Assembly (NCBI RefSeq): GCF_003544815.1
Contig: NZ_CP032100.1
Location: forward strand, 496,001 to 560,000
Reading direction: 5' to 3'
DNA: 64,000 nucleotides
Source of the DNA: Arcobacter suis CECT 7833
GTDB taxonomy: Bacteria; Campylobacterota; Campylobacteria; Campylobacterales; Arcobacteraceae
How positions within the stretch are numbered: the stretch's first letter is position 1; every line of letters starts with the position of its first letter. Below the pieces are notes generated by a model that searched no databases, was not told where the DNA came from, and saw nothing but the letters and a program-made list of their open reading frames with translations. The translations under genes and the position numbers were made by a program. Shown piece by piece: positions 32,574-41,952 of the stretch.

Positions 32574-34730
32574 GTGAATAAATATATTGTAAATAAAAAA
32601 CATAAAACAGCAAATTATTTTGGTGCCTCAGTGGTAACAGCGGCAGTTTTATTAACAACGCCTATTCTGCTAAGTGCAGAATCTACAGTTTTAGATAATG
32701 TTGAAGTTGAAACTAATCAAAATATAAATTACGGTGAAACTTATAAAGTAAATAAATCTTCATCTTCTAAAGTTACTCAAGATTTAGTAGATACTCCACA
32801 AACTATTCAAGTTATTACTAAAAAAGTAATGGAAGAACAACAAGCAACAACTTTAGTTGAAGCTTTAAGAAACACTCCTGGTATTACATTAAATCTTGGT
32901 GAAAATGGAAATACAAACTCTAAAGATAATATAAATATGAGAGGTTTTGATGCTCAAGGAAGTATTTACAAAGATGGAATTAGAGATTTAGCAAATTCAA
33001 GTAAAGATACATTTAACACAGAAGCTGTTGAAGTTACAAAAGGTGGAGTTGGAGCTGATAATGGAAGAGGTGTTTCATCTGGATATATAAATCAAGTTAC
33101 AAAATCTGCTACAAATAAAGATCAAGTTGCAGGAACAGTTGGTTATAGTACAGCAGAAAATGCAAGATTAACAGCTGATTTAAATAAAAAATTAAATGAA
33201 ACAACAGGTGTTAGATTAAATGTAATGAAACAAGATGGTGAAGTTGCTGGAAGGGACGAAGTTGAAATTGATAGAGCAGGAATTGCTGGTTCTATTGGAT
33301 TTGGAATAGGAACGGCTACAAGAACAACTATTAATTATGAACATACAGAACAAGATGATGTTCCAGATGGTGGAATTCCAACAGTAGGATTAGAAGGAAG
33401 TGCACAAAAAGCTGATACTTCTAAATTTTATGGAAGCGTAAATGATTTTGAAGAAGCAAAAACTGATGCCTTTACTCTAAAATTTGAGCAAGATGTATCA
33501 GATAATACAATATTTACAAATACTGCAAGATATGCAAAAACAACACAAGAGATGTTATTAACTTCTCCATCTAATTTCTCAACTGCTACAAATACAGTAA
33601 CAAGATCAATGCATGCAAGATGGCAAGAAAATGAGATATTAACAAATCAATCAAATTTTACAACAGAACTACAAACTGGTATGTTATTACATAAAATTAG
33701 TACAGGTATAGAATTAACAAAAGAAAATCAACTTACAAAAAATTATACTGCACAAACTGCGCAAACTTCAAATCTATATAATCCAACAAATATTTCTTGG
33801 GATGATTTAACTTTTTCTGGTCAAAAAAGTGATGGAGAAACTACAACAGTTGGAGCTTATTTATTTGATTCAATAAATATTGGAGAAAAAGTTATTTTCA
33901 CAGGTGGAGGAAGATTTGATAAATATGATACTACAAATGACATAATTTCAAGTACTTTAGTTCCATCAACAATAGAGGATAAAGGACATTTAAATAGTTA
34001 TAAAGCAGGTTTAGTTTATAAACCAGTAGATAATGGAAGTGTATATATTTCAAGAGCAACTACTCAATTACCTCCAGGTGGAGCAAACTTTACTTTAAGT
34101 GCAACAACTACAAATGCTAATAATCCAGATATGGAACCACAAAAATCAACTACTGATGAAGTGGGTACAAAATGGGATTTATTGGATAATAAATTATCTT
34201 TAACAACAGCTCTTTATAAAACAGTTGTGGAAAATGAAACTATGACTGAATCAGACGGAAGTACATCTCAAAATGGAGAAAAAGAGGTTAAAGGTATAGA
34301 AATCGGTGCAGTTGGTGAAATTACTGATAAATGGAGTGTAAGTACAGGTTTTGCAAAAATGAATACAGAATACACAAATTCTACATCAACAAATGAAGGT
34401 TTGAGTTTAAGATTCTCACCAGAGCATACAGCAACACTTTGGTCAACATATAAATTTACTCCAATATTTAATGTAGGAGTAGGGGCAAGATATATAGGAA
34501 CACAAACTATTGCAACAAGTACAACTTCAACTCCTCCTGTTAGTAAGATTGAGGATTATACGGTTTATGATGCAATGGCTTCTTATAAATTTAATAAAAA
34601 CTTAACTTATCAGTTAAATGTGTACAACTTAACTGATGAAGAGTATGTGTCTAATGTAAATAATTCTGGAAGAAGATACACTCCAGGAGCTTCAAGAAGC
34701 GGTTTATTATCTTTAGCATATAAATTTTAA
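32574..34730 (+). CDS. TonB-dependent receptor, catecholate siderophore (Fiu-like)
   Basis: Outer-membrane receptor of 718 residues. It has an extended signal peptide (about 1-36), then a plug with DLVDTPQTIQVITKKVMEEQ and EVTKGGVGADNGRGVSSGYI, and a barrel closing with LLSLAYKF. The plug wording and the R-G-F-D-A-Q-G block resemble Fiu, the monocatecholate receptor. The next gene is a PiuC/YbiX-type hydroxylase, the same neighbour as Escherichia coli fiu. The start is GTG with GGAGG seven bases upstream. A weak Fur-like site (32545-32557) lies before it. It ends in a hairpin terminator. Confidence 0.9.
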   Translation: MNKYIVNKKHKTANYFGASVVTAAVLLTTPILLSAESTVLDNVEVETNQNINYGETYKVNKSSSSKVTQDLVDTPQTIQVITKKVMEEQQATTLVEALRNTPGITLNLGENGNTNSKDNINMRGFDAQGSIYKDGIRDLANSSKDTFNTEAVEVTKGGVGADNGRGVSSGYINQVTKSATNKDQVAGTVGYSTAENARLTADLNKKLNETTGVRLNVMKQDGEVAGRDEVEIDRAGIAGSIGFGIGTATRTTINYEHTEQDDVPDGGIPTVGLEGSAQKADTSKFYGSVNDFEEAKTDAFTLKFEQDVSDNTIFTNTARYAKTTQEMLLTSPSNFSTATNTVTRSMHARWQENEILTNQSNFTTELQTGMLLHKISTGIELTKENQLTKNYTAQTAQTSNLYNPTNISWDDLTFSGQKSDGETTTVGAYLFDSINIGEKVIFTGGGRFDKYDTTNDIISSTLVPSTIEDKGHLNSYKAGLVYKPVDNGSVYISRATTQLPPGGANFTLSATTTNANNPDMEPQKSTTDEVGTKWDLLDNKLSLTTALYKTVVENETMTESDGSTSQNGEKEVKGIEIGAVGEITDKWSVSTGFAKMNTEYTNSTSTNEGLSLRFSPEHTATLWSTYKFTPIFNVGVGARYIGTQTIATSTTSTPPVSKIEDYTVYDAMASYKFNKNLTYQLNVYNLTDEEYVSNVNNSGRRYTPGASRSGLLSLAYKF

Positions 34731-34731
34731 T

Positions 34732-34757
34732 TAATTCAATCCTTAGGGATTGAATTA
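34732..34757 (+). terminator. Rho-independent terminator after the Fiu-like receptor
   Basis: An 11-bp perfect stem (34732-34742 with 34747-34757), TTAG loop and T-rich tail follow the receptor stop codon. A TATAAT (34780-34785) beyond it probably starts the hydroxylase transcript. Confidence 0.8.
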
Positions 34758-34816
34758 TTATTTTATAAATTAAATTACCTATAATTTTATTTACAAAGTA
34801 ATAAAAGGGAAAATAT

Positions 34817-35497
34817 ATGATATTACATATACCAAATGTTCTAAACCAGAATCAAATAAAAGAGTGTAGAGAGTTATTAAATAAAGCAGATTGGATTGAT
34901 GGAAAATTAACAGCAGGGAACCAAGCTATTAATGTAAAAAGCAATCTTCAATTAGCAGAAAATAACCCTTTATTACAGTATTTAAGAGATTTAATAACAC
35001 ATGCTTTAAAAACAAATCCTTTATTTGTAAGTGCCACTTTACCAAATCATATAATTTCACCTTTTGTAAATAGATATGAAAATAGTGCCTCTTATGGAAA
35101 TCATGTTGATAACTCGATTTTATACGATGCAACGGTTGGAAAAAACTTTCGTACAGATGTTTCAAGCTCTTTATTTTTTACAGACCCTGATGAGTATGAG
35201 GGTGGTGAAATGGTTATTGAAGATACTTTTGGATTACATGAAGTAAAACTTCCAGCAGGAGATTTGATACTTTATCCCTCAACTTCTTTACATAGGGTTG
35301 AACCAGTAACCAAAGGCGTAAGAATGGTTAGTTTTATGTGGACTCAAAGTATGGTAAGAAGTGCTTGGAAAAGAAATATTCTTTTTGAACTTGATAATAC
35401 AATTCAAAGCTTAAGGGCAAAACATGGAGAAACTCAAGAAACTTTAAACTTATCTATTCATTATCATAAACTCATTCAAGAGTGGGCTGAACTTTAA
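34817..35497 (+). CDS. PKHD-type Fe(II)/2-oxoglutarate-dependent hydroxylase (PiuC/YbiX family)
   Basis: The 226-residue cytoplasmic dioxygenase has a double-stranded beta-helix: iron ligands His and Asp in YGNHVDNSIL (about 94-103), distal His in TSLHRVEPV (about 156-164) and the 2-oxoglutarate Arg in KGVRMVSFMWTQS. The N and C termini (ADWIDGKLTAGNQA and SIHYHKLIQEW) are typical of the PiuC family. These enzymes accompany Fiu/PiuA-type catecholate receptors and are repressed by Fur. The substrate is not firmly established. Stop overlaps the next gene (TAATG). Confidence 0.92.
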   Translation: MILHIPNVLNQNQIKECRELLNKADWIDGKLTAGNQAINVKSNLQLAENNPLLQYLRDLITHALKTNPLFVSATLPNHIISPFVNRYENSASYGNHVDNSILYDATVGKNFRTDVSSSLFFTDPDEYEGGEMVIEDTFGLHEVKLPAGDLILYPSTSLHRVEPVTKGVRMVSFMWTQSMVRSAWKRNILFELDNTIQSLRAKHGETQETLNLSIHYHKLIQEWAEL

Positions 35498-36600
35498 TGA
35501 TAAAAGAAAAATTAGATTATATTCCAAATGATTTAGTTTCATTAGAAGATTATGAACGATATGCCAAAGAGAGAATGGATTTTAATTCTTTAGCATATAT
35601 TTGTAGTGGTGCAGCAGATGAAATAACTTATAAAAGAAATAATGAAGCCTTTAAAAATATTTTTTTAGAAACTAAAACCTTAGAAGATTTAAGTGGAGCT
35701 AATACAAAAATAGAATTATTTGGACAAAGCTACGAAAGTCCAATTTTTTTAGCTCCAGTTGCTTATCAAAGATTAGTTGATGTTAATGGCGAAATAGCAA
35801 CTGCTCAAGCTTCTAATGCTATGAATACTTGTATGTGTGTTAGTTCATTTTCAAGTTGTACTTTAGAAGATATTTCAAATACTACAAGTTCACCTCTTTG
35901 GTTTCAGTTGTATATTCAACCTGATATGAATGTAAATATTGAACTTATCAAAAAAGTTGAAAAACTTGGATTTAAAGCATTAGTTATCACAATAGATGCT
36001 CCAATTTCAGGTATTAGAAATGCCGAACAAAGAGCTGGATTTTATTTTCCAAATGGAATAAGTGCAATAAATTTAGAAAATATAAACTCTATTCAAACAA
36101 GTAATAATTTTGAAAATATATTAGATATTGTAAAAACATTGCCAACTTGGAAAGATATAGAATTTATCAAAAAAAATACAAATTTACCAGTAATTTTAAA
36201 AGGAATAACTTCTGTAGATTATGCAAAAAAAGCAGTTAGTTTGGGAATAGATGCAATCATAGTTTCAAATCATGGAGGCAGAACAATTGATACTCTTCCT
36301 GCAAGTATAGAAATTTTGCCAAAAATAGCAAATGAAATAAAAGGAAAAATTCCTATACTTTTTGATGGTGGAATAAAAAGAGGAACAGATGTTATAAAAG
36401 CCATATCTTTAGGTGCAAGTGCAGTTATGATAGGAAGACCTATTATGTATGGACTGGCAACCGCTGGTGCTTTAGGTGTGGCTCATACTCTAAAAATTTT
36501 AAAAGAAGAACTTGAAGTTTCTATGATATTTACAGGTTGTAAAAGTATTGAAGAAATGAAAAGTTTAAAGATTATTAATAACAGTTATCAGTTTCGTTAA
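35497..36600 (+). CDS. FMN-dependent alpha-hydroxyacid oxidase/dehydrogenase
   Basis: A (beta/alpha)8 flavoenzyme of 367 residues of the lactate oxidase / glycolate oxidase / LldD family. Family motifs include APVAYQRLVDVNGE, the FMN-binding FQLYIQ strand, VITIDAP, VILKGI with the catalytic Lys, and VSNHGGR with the catalytic His and Arg, then FDGGIKRGTD and GRPIMYGLA. It would oxidise an L-2-hydroxy acid such as lactate. It is translationally coupled to the PiuC-type hydroxylase, an unexpected pairing that suggests a joint role in siderophore or iron metabolism. Confidence 0.9.
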   Translation: MIKEKLDYIPNDLVSLEDYERYAKERMDFNSLAYICSGAADEITYKRNNEAFKNIFLETKTLEDLSGANTKIELFGQSYESPIFLAPVAYQRLVDVNGEIATAQASNAMNTCMCVSSFSSCTLEDISNTTSSPLWFQLYIQPDMNVNIELIKKVEKLGFKALVITIDAPISGIRNAEQRAGFYFPNGISAINLENINSIQTSNNFENILDIVKTLPTWKDIEFIKKNTNLPVILKGITSVDYAKKAVSLGIDAIIVSNHGGRTIDTLPASIEILPKIANEIKGKIPILFDGGIKRGTDVIKAISLGASAVMIGRPIMYGLATAGALGVAHTLKILKEELEVSMIFTGCKSIEEMKSLKIINNSYQFR

Positions 36601-36654
36601 AAAATCGTTAAAACAAATAATATAAAATTCACATATTAAAAAAAGGAGTTAAGA

Positions 36655-37320
36655 TTGAAAAAATTTATTTATTCGATTTTATTATCATCTTTTGCAGTTT
36701 TAAATGCCAATGCTCACGGTATTTGGTTAGAACTTGATGACAAAAGAGATGAGGCAAAATTGTATTTTGGTGAATGGGAAAATGGTAAAGCTGAAAGTGG
36801 AGAAAAACTTCAAAGAATAAAAGGTGAAGATGTTTATCCAAAAGAGTTATTAAAAGAAATAGTTAGAAAAGATAATCATATTTCATATAACTTAACAAAA
36901 AAATCAGATTTTGCAGTAATTGAATCAGGAGAACCTAGAAAAGGTAAAAATGATGAAACAATTAGTAGAAAAATATCTTACGCAAAAGCAGGAAGAACAA
37001 ATACAAATTCAATAATTGCATTTGATATAGTTCCCGTAAAAGAAAATAGTAATACTTTTAAATTAGTTTACAATAATGAACCAATGGTAAAAACAAATGT
37101 TACAGTGATTTCACCTACAAAATGGGAAAAAACTTTTAGAACAGATGATAAAGGTGAATTTACTATTCATACTCCATGGATTGGAAAATATTTACTTGAA
37201 GTTAGTTTTGAAGATGCTACAAAAGGTGAAATTGATGGAAAATCTTATGATAAAACAGTTCATTCTCTTTCATATATGATTGAAGTAAGTCAAGGTTTAC
37301 CTTGGGATTTAAAAAAGTAA
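36655..37320 (+). CDS. Periplasmic DUF4198-family protein
   Basis: The 221-residue protein has a signal peptide (about 1-20) cleaved before A-H-G-I-W-L-E-L, where the mature N terminus with His is typical of DUF4198 (NikM-like) proteins that handle metals in the periplasm. A second beta domain (about 130-200, PTKWEKTFRTDDKGEFTIHT) resembles a carboxypeptidase-regulatory fold. The start is TTG after a strong AGGAG. It is followed 11 bp later by a PepSY protein, so the pair probably serves iron or other metal acquisition. Confidence 0.78.
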   Translation: MKKFIYSILLSSFAVLNANAHGIWLELDDKRDEAKLYFGEWENGKAESGEKLQRIKGEDVYPKELLKEIVRKDNHISYNLTKKSDFAVIESGEPRKGKNDETISRKISYAKAGRTNTNSIIAFDIVPVKENSNTFKLVYNNEPMVKTNVTVISPTKWEKTFRTDDKGEFTIHTPWIGKYLLEVSFEDATKGEIDGKSYDKTVHSLSYMIEVSQGLPWDLKK

Positions 37321-37331
37321 AGAAGTAGATA

Positions 37332-38591
37332 ATGCACAAAACAATATGGTTTAAAATACATTGGATTTTAGGAATAACAGCAGGTATTGTATTATTTGTT
37401 GTTGGAGTAACAGGAGCTACATTATCTTTTGAAAAAGAAATTACTAGATTTATTAATCAAGATAGTTTTTATGTAACTGCATCAACTGAACCTAAACTTT
37501 CTTCAAAAGAGTTATTAGAAAAGTTTCAAGCAAACAATCCTAAAGCAAAAATAAATAGTATTTCAGTTTCAACTGATCCAGAAGATTCAGTTGTTCTAAA
37601 TATTGCAGGTGAGGGTGAAGATGCAAGAAGAGGAATAAGTAAATATCTAAATCCTTATACAGCTGAGGTTCTACCTGATATTGTTGGAAAAGATTTCTTT
37701 TCATTGATGTTAAGACTTCATAGATGGTTAGCATTTCCACAAGATATAAGAGAAGTTGGAAAACAAACAGTTGCTATATCTACTATTGCGTTAATTATAA
37801 TAGTAATTAGTGGACTTATTATTTATTGGGGAAGAGTTAAACGAGCATTTTTCAAAAGTTTTACTTTTACTACAAAACATCATGGACGAGCATTTCTTTC
37901 AACAATGCATAGTGCAATAGGTATGTGGGTAATTCCATTTTATTTATTAGCTGCTTTAACTGGACTTTTTTGGTCTTATCAATGGTATAGCACTTTACTT
38001 TATAATATAGCTGGAGTTGAAAAAACTCAAAGAAATAATACTCCTCCTCAAGCTCAACCAACGCAAGAAAATCAAGCTGAGGGACAAAAACCTCAAAGAG
38101 AAGGTGGTGAGAGAACTCAAGGTCAAAAACCACAAAAACAAGATGGACAAATGCCTGAGGGACAAAAGCCACAAAGACAAAGTGATAATAATTCATCTGC
38201 AAAATTTGATGAATTACAAAAAGCTGTAGATATGTTTAATGTTTTTGTTCAAAGAAATTATTATACATTTACAGTTAAATTACCACCAAAAGGAACTTTA
38301 TATAGTTTTTCATATTTGGATGATAAATCAAATCACTTTAGAGAATCAAATACTTTAGAGTTAGATATAAATTCTTGGCAGTTAACAAAACATGATAGAT
38401 TTGAAGATAAGCCATTAAATGAGCAATTAATTAGAAGTATGTTACCTCTTCACACTGGTGAATATTTTGGAATAATTGGACAAGTTGGTATGTTTTTAGC
38501 ATCTGCACTTATGGCACTTTTCACAATTACAGGATTTATGTTATATATAAATAGACACAAAAAGAAAAAGAAAAAAGAGATAAAAGAGTAG
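37332..38591 (+). CDS. PepSY domain membrane protein with Gln/Pro-rich insert
   Basis: The 419-residue protein has the PepSY_TM architecture: helix 1 FKIHWILGITAGIVLFVVGV (about 6-30), a periplasmic PepSY domain (about 45-125), helix pairs at about 140-165 and 190-215, a second periplasmic region and a last helix (about 385-405). Conserved His residues flank the helices (M-L-R-L-H-R-W, MHSAIGMW, LPLHTGEYFG). Between about residues 235 and 285 is an imperfect tandem repeat with G-Q-K-P-Q three times, a hydrophilic spacer not seen in the other PepSY protein. The C terminus is a lysine-rich tail. It is probably a haem- or iron-linked membrane reductase. Confidence 0.83.
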   Translation: MHKTIWFKIHWILGITAGIVLFVVGVTGATLSFEKEITRFINQDSFYVTASTEPKLSSKELLEKFQANNPKAKINSISVSTDPEDSVVLNIAGEGEDARRGISKYLNPYTAEVLPDIVGKDFFSLMLRLHRWLAFPQDIREVGKQTVAISTIALIIIVISGLIIYWGRVKRAFFKSFTFTTKHHGRAFLSTMHSAIGMWVIPFYLLAALTGLFWSYQWYSTLLYNIAGVEKTQRNNTPPQAQPTQENQAEGQKPQREGGERTQGQKPQKQDGQMPEGQKPQRQSDNNSSAKFDELQKAVDMFNVFVQRNYYTFTVKLPPKGTLYSFSYLDDKSNHFRESNTLELDINSWQLTKHDRFEDKPLNEQLIRSMLPLHTGEYFGIIGQVGMFLASALMALFTITGFMLYINRHKKKKKKEIKE

Positions 38592-38608
38592 TTTTAAACT
38601 ACTCTTTT
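38582..38608. terminator. Bidirectional terminator after PepSY gene
   Basis: AAAAGAGTAG (38582-38591) pairs perfectly with CTACTCTTTT (38599-38608) around a 7-nt loop, followed by more T. It overlaps the PepSY stop and lies between convergent genes. Confidence 0.85.
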
Positions 38609-40321
38609 TTAGTTATTTTCCATATATCTTTGACGCGCACTATCTTTTATTTTTGCCACTTCAACTAAAATAAATCCATCTATACAATCGCCAAAACTAT
38701 TATCAACATTAAATCCTAAAAATTTAACTCCATCATCAATGGCAATTTCACTATATTGTTTGTAAAGTGTAGGAATCGAAACACCAATATTTGATAAGGT
38801 TGATTTTAGAAATTTAAAATCTTTTTTCTTATCATTTAAGTCAAAAAGTTCTTTGATTTCAAGAAGATTATTTGAATATTGATAAGGAGTTTTTGCTTCA
38901 ATTAAACTATCTTTACTTCCATAATAGTGATTGTAATAAAAAATCATCATATCTTTTGCCACAGTTGGAAAAGTTGTACTAATTGAAACAGGTCCAAACA
39001 TATATTTGATATTTGGATTATTTTTTATATAAGCTCCAATTCCAAACCATAAATAATCCAAAGCTCTTGTTCCCCAATATTTTGGTTGCACAAAACTTCG
39101 ACCAAGTTCTATTGAATCTTTTAAATAAGGCGTAAATTCTTCATTGTATTGAAATAAAGCATTTGAATAAAAACCTTTTACACCAATATTTTTAAAAATA
39201 AAATCAGAATTTCCAATTCTATATGAACCTACAATTTCAAGTTCATTTTCATCCCATAAAATAATATGTTGGTAATAAATATCATATTTATCCGTATCTC
39301 TTTTTTTATTTACACCTTCACCCACTTTTCTAAAAGATATTTCTCTTAATCTTCCAAGTTCCTTTAAAACTATCGAATCTTCTGTGTAATCGTACAAATA
39401 GATTTTTTTACCATCTGAAGTTTGACCTATTAGTTTTGATTTCTTTAACTCATTTAATAAATCAATTCGGCTTACTGGATGAGCAATTGCACTTTGAGTT
39501 TCAAAAAAAGACTTTTTTCCTTTTTTTAGGGCATAAAGATGTTTTCTATAAAGGTTTAATAAAAACTTTTTATCTATTCCTTTTGGAGTTATATTTTCAT
39601 TTGGAATAATTTGTCCAACTTTTATATTTATTCTTTTTGATTTTTTATTAAACATTTCATGTGATAATAAAAGTGTCGAAAAAGTTTTGTTTATTACAGA
39701 AATTGTGTAAAAAGTTTTTGAGTTTTTTGCATCTAAAAATATTGGTAAAATTGGTGCGTTTGTATTTTGAGCAAAATTTAAAAAACCTTTATTCCAAGTT
39801 GGGTCTTTTATTCCTTTTGCTGTTGCTCGACTCACTTCACCTGCTGGAAAAATAATCAAAGCTTCTTCGTTGTTTAAAGCTTCATAGATTTTTTTTATAT
39901 CACTTTTTGATTGTTTTAATTTGTAGTTATCAATTGTAATAATCAAAGAATTTAAAGCATCAAATCCAGCTAAAAAATCATTTGCTACAATTTTTACATC
40001 TTTTCTAATTTGTCCAATAAGTCTTAATAAACATAAAGCATCAAGTCCACCTAAAGGATGATTTGCGATGATTACTACTTTTCCACTTGTTGGAATATTT
40101 TGTAAATCATTACTTGAAACTGCATAATCAAAATCAAAATAATCTAACACAGCATCTACAAACTCAAATCCTTTTAAGTGAGAATTTTGCGCTAAAAATT
40201 GATTTATAGAATCTTCATGAACTATCTTTTTTGCGATTTTAAATAAAGATTTTTTTAGAAAATTCTCTTTTTTATCCATGTTTGGGAATTTTTTTTCTAT
40301 TTCTTTTTGAATATCTATCAT
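38609..40321 (-). CDS. Two-domain acyltransferase (PlsC-like plus OlsB/GNAT-like), OlsF candidate
   Basis: The 570-residue protein. Residues about 60-280 form a lysophospholipid-acyltransferase domain with the H-x4-D catalytic motif in IIANHPLGGLDAL and IIFPAGEVSR. Residues about 300-560 resemble the GNAT-type OlsB family (YRIGNSDFIF, ELGRSFVQPKYWGTRALDYL, KYMFGPVSIS). This N-PlsC / C-OlsB order matches the bifunctional ornithine-lipid synthase OlsF, which N-acylates ornithine and then O-acylates the product. A haemolysin-like label is possible in automatic annotation. It is divergent from the DUF445 gene. Lipid product is an inference. Confidence 0.75.
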   Translation of the reverse strand: MIDIQKEIEKKFPNMDKKENFLKKSLFKIAKKIVHEDSINQFLAQNSHLKGFEFVDAVLDYFDFDYAVSSNDLQNIPTSGKVVIIANHPLGGLDALCLLRLIGQIRKDVKIVANDFLAGFDALNSLIITIDNYKLKQSKSDIKKIYEALNNEEALIIFPAGEVSRATAKGIKDPTWNKGFLNFAQNTNAPILPIFLDAKNSKTFYTISVINKTFSTLLLSHEMFNKKSKRINIKVGQIIPNENITPKGIDKKFLLNLYRKHLYALKKGKKSFFETQSAIAHPVSRIDLLNELKKSKLIGQTSDGKKIYLYDYTEDSIVLKELGRLREISFRKVGEGVNKKRDTDKYDIYYQHIILWDENELEIVGSYRIGNSDFIFKNIGVKGFYSNALFQYNEEFTPYLKDSIELGRSFVQPKYWGTRALDYLWFGIGAYIKNNPNIKYMFGPVSISTTFPTVAKDMMIFYYNHYYGSKDSLIEAKTPYQYSNNLLEIKELFDLNDKKKDFKFLKSTLSNIGVSIPTLYKQYSEIAIDDGVKFLGFNVDNSFGDCIDGFILVEVAKIKDSARQRYMENN

Positions 40322-40444
40322 TTCATACTCCTAATTTATCGTAATTCTATTTTTCTTTGATTACAAAAGGGTGACATAATAGTTTATGAAGGGTTTTACA
40401 AACTTATGCTAAAATTTCACTTATTAAAAATAAGGAAAATATCT

Positions 40445-41152
40445 ATGAATAAATCAGATATTACAAATATAACTACTCTTTTAATCATGGCTTTTGGTTA
40501 TTCAAATGGAAATGATTTGATTTATATGGTTGGTTTATTTGCATTTAGTGGTGCAATTACAAATAGTTTAGCAATTCACATGTTATTTGAAAAAGTTCCT
40601 TTTTTATATGGAAGTGGTGTAATAGAGAGTAAATTCTCACAGTTTAAAATCTCTATTCATAATCTACTTATGAATCAATTTTTTACGCGTGAACATCTAA
40701 CCAGATTTTTTCAAGAAGAAGTAACAAGTGCCAAAAAAACTATTGATTTTGAAAAAATCTTAAATAAAACAGATTTTTCACCAGCTTATGAATCACTAAA
40801 AGAATCAGTAATGCAATCATCTTTTGGTGGAATGTTAGGAATGTTTGGAGGAGAATCTGCTCTTGAGCCATTAAGAGAACCTTTCACAAAAAAACTTCAA
40901 GCTTCAATAATCTCAATTTCCGCAAGTGATGCTTTCCAAGAAGTAGTAAACGAAGCTTTAAAATCAGAAGATTTAAGTGCAGATGTATATGAAAAACTTA
41001 GTCGAATAGTGAATTTAAGACTAGAAGAACTAACCCCAAAAATGGTAAAAGAGATAGTTCAAGATATGATAAAAGAACACTTAGGCTGGCTAGTTATTTG
41101 GGGAGCTGTTTTTGGAGGAGTAATTGGGCTATTTAGTTCAGTTATTGCGTAG
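40445..41152 (+). CDS. DUF445-family membrane protein
   Basis: About 235 residues, with an N-terminal helix pair (GLFAFSGAITNSLAIHMLFE is the family signature), a long helical domain and a C-terminal membrane helix (WLVIWGAVFGGVIGLFSSVI). The start at 40445 is chosen because AAGGA precedes it; the in-frame ATG at 40406 lies inside the likely -10 (T-A-A-A-A-T near 40409-40415) and has no ribosome site. DUF445 proteins are broadly conserved, function unknown. Monocistronic. Confidence 0.8.
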   Translation: MNKSDITNITTLLIMAFGYSNGNDLIYMVGLFAFSGAITNSLAIHMLFEKVPFLYGSGVIESKFSQFKISIHNLLMNQFFTREHLTRFFQEEVTSAKKTIDFEKILNKTDFSPAYESLKESVMQSSFGGMLGMFGGESALEPLREPFTKKLQASIISISASDAFQEVVNEALKSEDLSADVYEKLSRIVNLRLEELTPKMVKEIVQDMIKEHLGWLVIWGAVFGGVIGLFSSVIA

Positions 41153-41232
41153 GAAACAAGATTAAATATAAACTTTTTCTTTGTTAATTTAGGGAAAAAG
41201 TCTATATTCTTTATTTTGAATAATATGAAAAC

Positions 41233-41487
41233 TTATGAATAATGGGAAAAATGCTGATTTTCATCTTTTTTAAATTCTAAAGCACTTTTTAAAGAATCAA
41301 TTTCATGTTTTAAATTTTCAATTTCATTTTTTAAAGAAGCTTTTTCTTCTTTAATTTTTTCTATTAAAGCTTCCATTTTTTCAACTTCATGGTGCAGTAT
41401 TTCATTTCTTGTTTTTAAAAGCAAAGTTTCATTTTTTGATTTTTCAGCTTCTTCCATTGCTAGTTTGCTTAATAATTCATAATTCAT
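41233..41487 (-). CDS. Small coiled-coil protein
   Basis: The 84-residue, almost entirely helical protein has clear heptads from about residue 12 to 75 (LLLKTRNEILHHEVEKMEAL and on), no membrane segment, and a polar C-terminal tail. The ATG at 41487 follows AAAGGA; an in-frame ATG eight codons further up has none. Unknown function; such short coiled coils often tether partners. Confidence 0.65.
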   Translation of the reverse strand: MNYELLSKLAMEEAEKSKNETLLLKTRNEILHHEVEKMEALIEKIKEEKASLKNEIENLKHEIDSLKSALEFKKDENQHFSHYS

Positions 41488-41646
41488 TTTAATCCTTTGA
41501 AATGAAATCAATAATATATATCATATTATAAAAAATAGTATTCGAATATTATTTTACTTTAAAATCTCTGATTTTGTGAAATTTTATTACAATCAATAAC
41601 AAAACTTTTATATGTTAAAATTAAACAAAATTTTTTTGAGGTAATT

Positions 41647-41952
41647 ATGGACGGGATTGAAGTATTAGTTTTATTAGATGTTGGTGGATTAGAAGATAAG
41701 GAAAAGTTTGAAAAACATGTAAAAAAAGAGGGATTCAAACCAGTTGAGGGCGAAGATTTTGTATATACTGCAACTTCAACAACAACAACTTTTTCTACAA
41801 AAGCATATATTTTAGAAGTGTTTAAAAAAGGGCTTCAGAAAAATGTTTTTAACGATGCAAATTTGATTTTTTTATTAAATGAAACACCATATCCAACATA
41901 TTATTACGATAAAACTACAAATGATTTTGAGTTAATCCAAGAAGAGAAATAG
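41647..41952 (+). CDS. Conserved hypothetical protein coupled to mfd
   Basis: The 101-residue soluble alpha/beta protein (MDGIEVLVLLDVGGLEDKEK, then FVYTATSTTTTFSTKAYILE) has no membrane segment or catalytic motif that I can name. TGAGGTAA precedes the ATG. Its stop overlaps the GTG of mfd (TAGTG), so both are translated together; it is probably a small conserved Campylobacterota protein. Confidence 0.7.
   Translation: MDGIEVLVLLDVGGLEDKEKFEKHVKKEGFKPVEGEDFVYTATSTTTTFSTKAYILEVFKKGLQKNVFNDANLIFLLNETPYPTYYYDKTTNDFELIQEEK

Noticed and set aside
38017-38200. CRISPR-like short repeat pattern
   Set aside because: The repeat is imperfect, in frame and inside the PepSY coding region with no spacer regularity.
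37870-38229. Frames on both strands over the G-Q-K-P-Q repeats
   Set aside because: Low-complexity repetitive coding DNA opens extra frames; the PepSY frame has the recognisable family motifs.
40406-40444. Upstream start of the DUF445 gene
   Set aside because: That ATG overlaps the likely -10 element and lacks a ribosome site; ATG 40445 has AAGGA at a suitable distance.
41160-41205. Possible terminator after the DUF445 gene
   Set aside because: An 8-bp ACTTTTTC/GAAAAAGT pairing with a long loop is too weak to claim in such AT-rich DNA.
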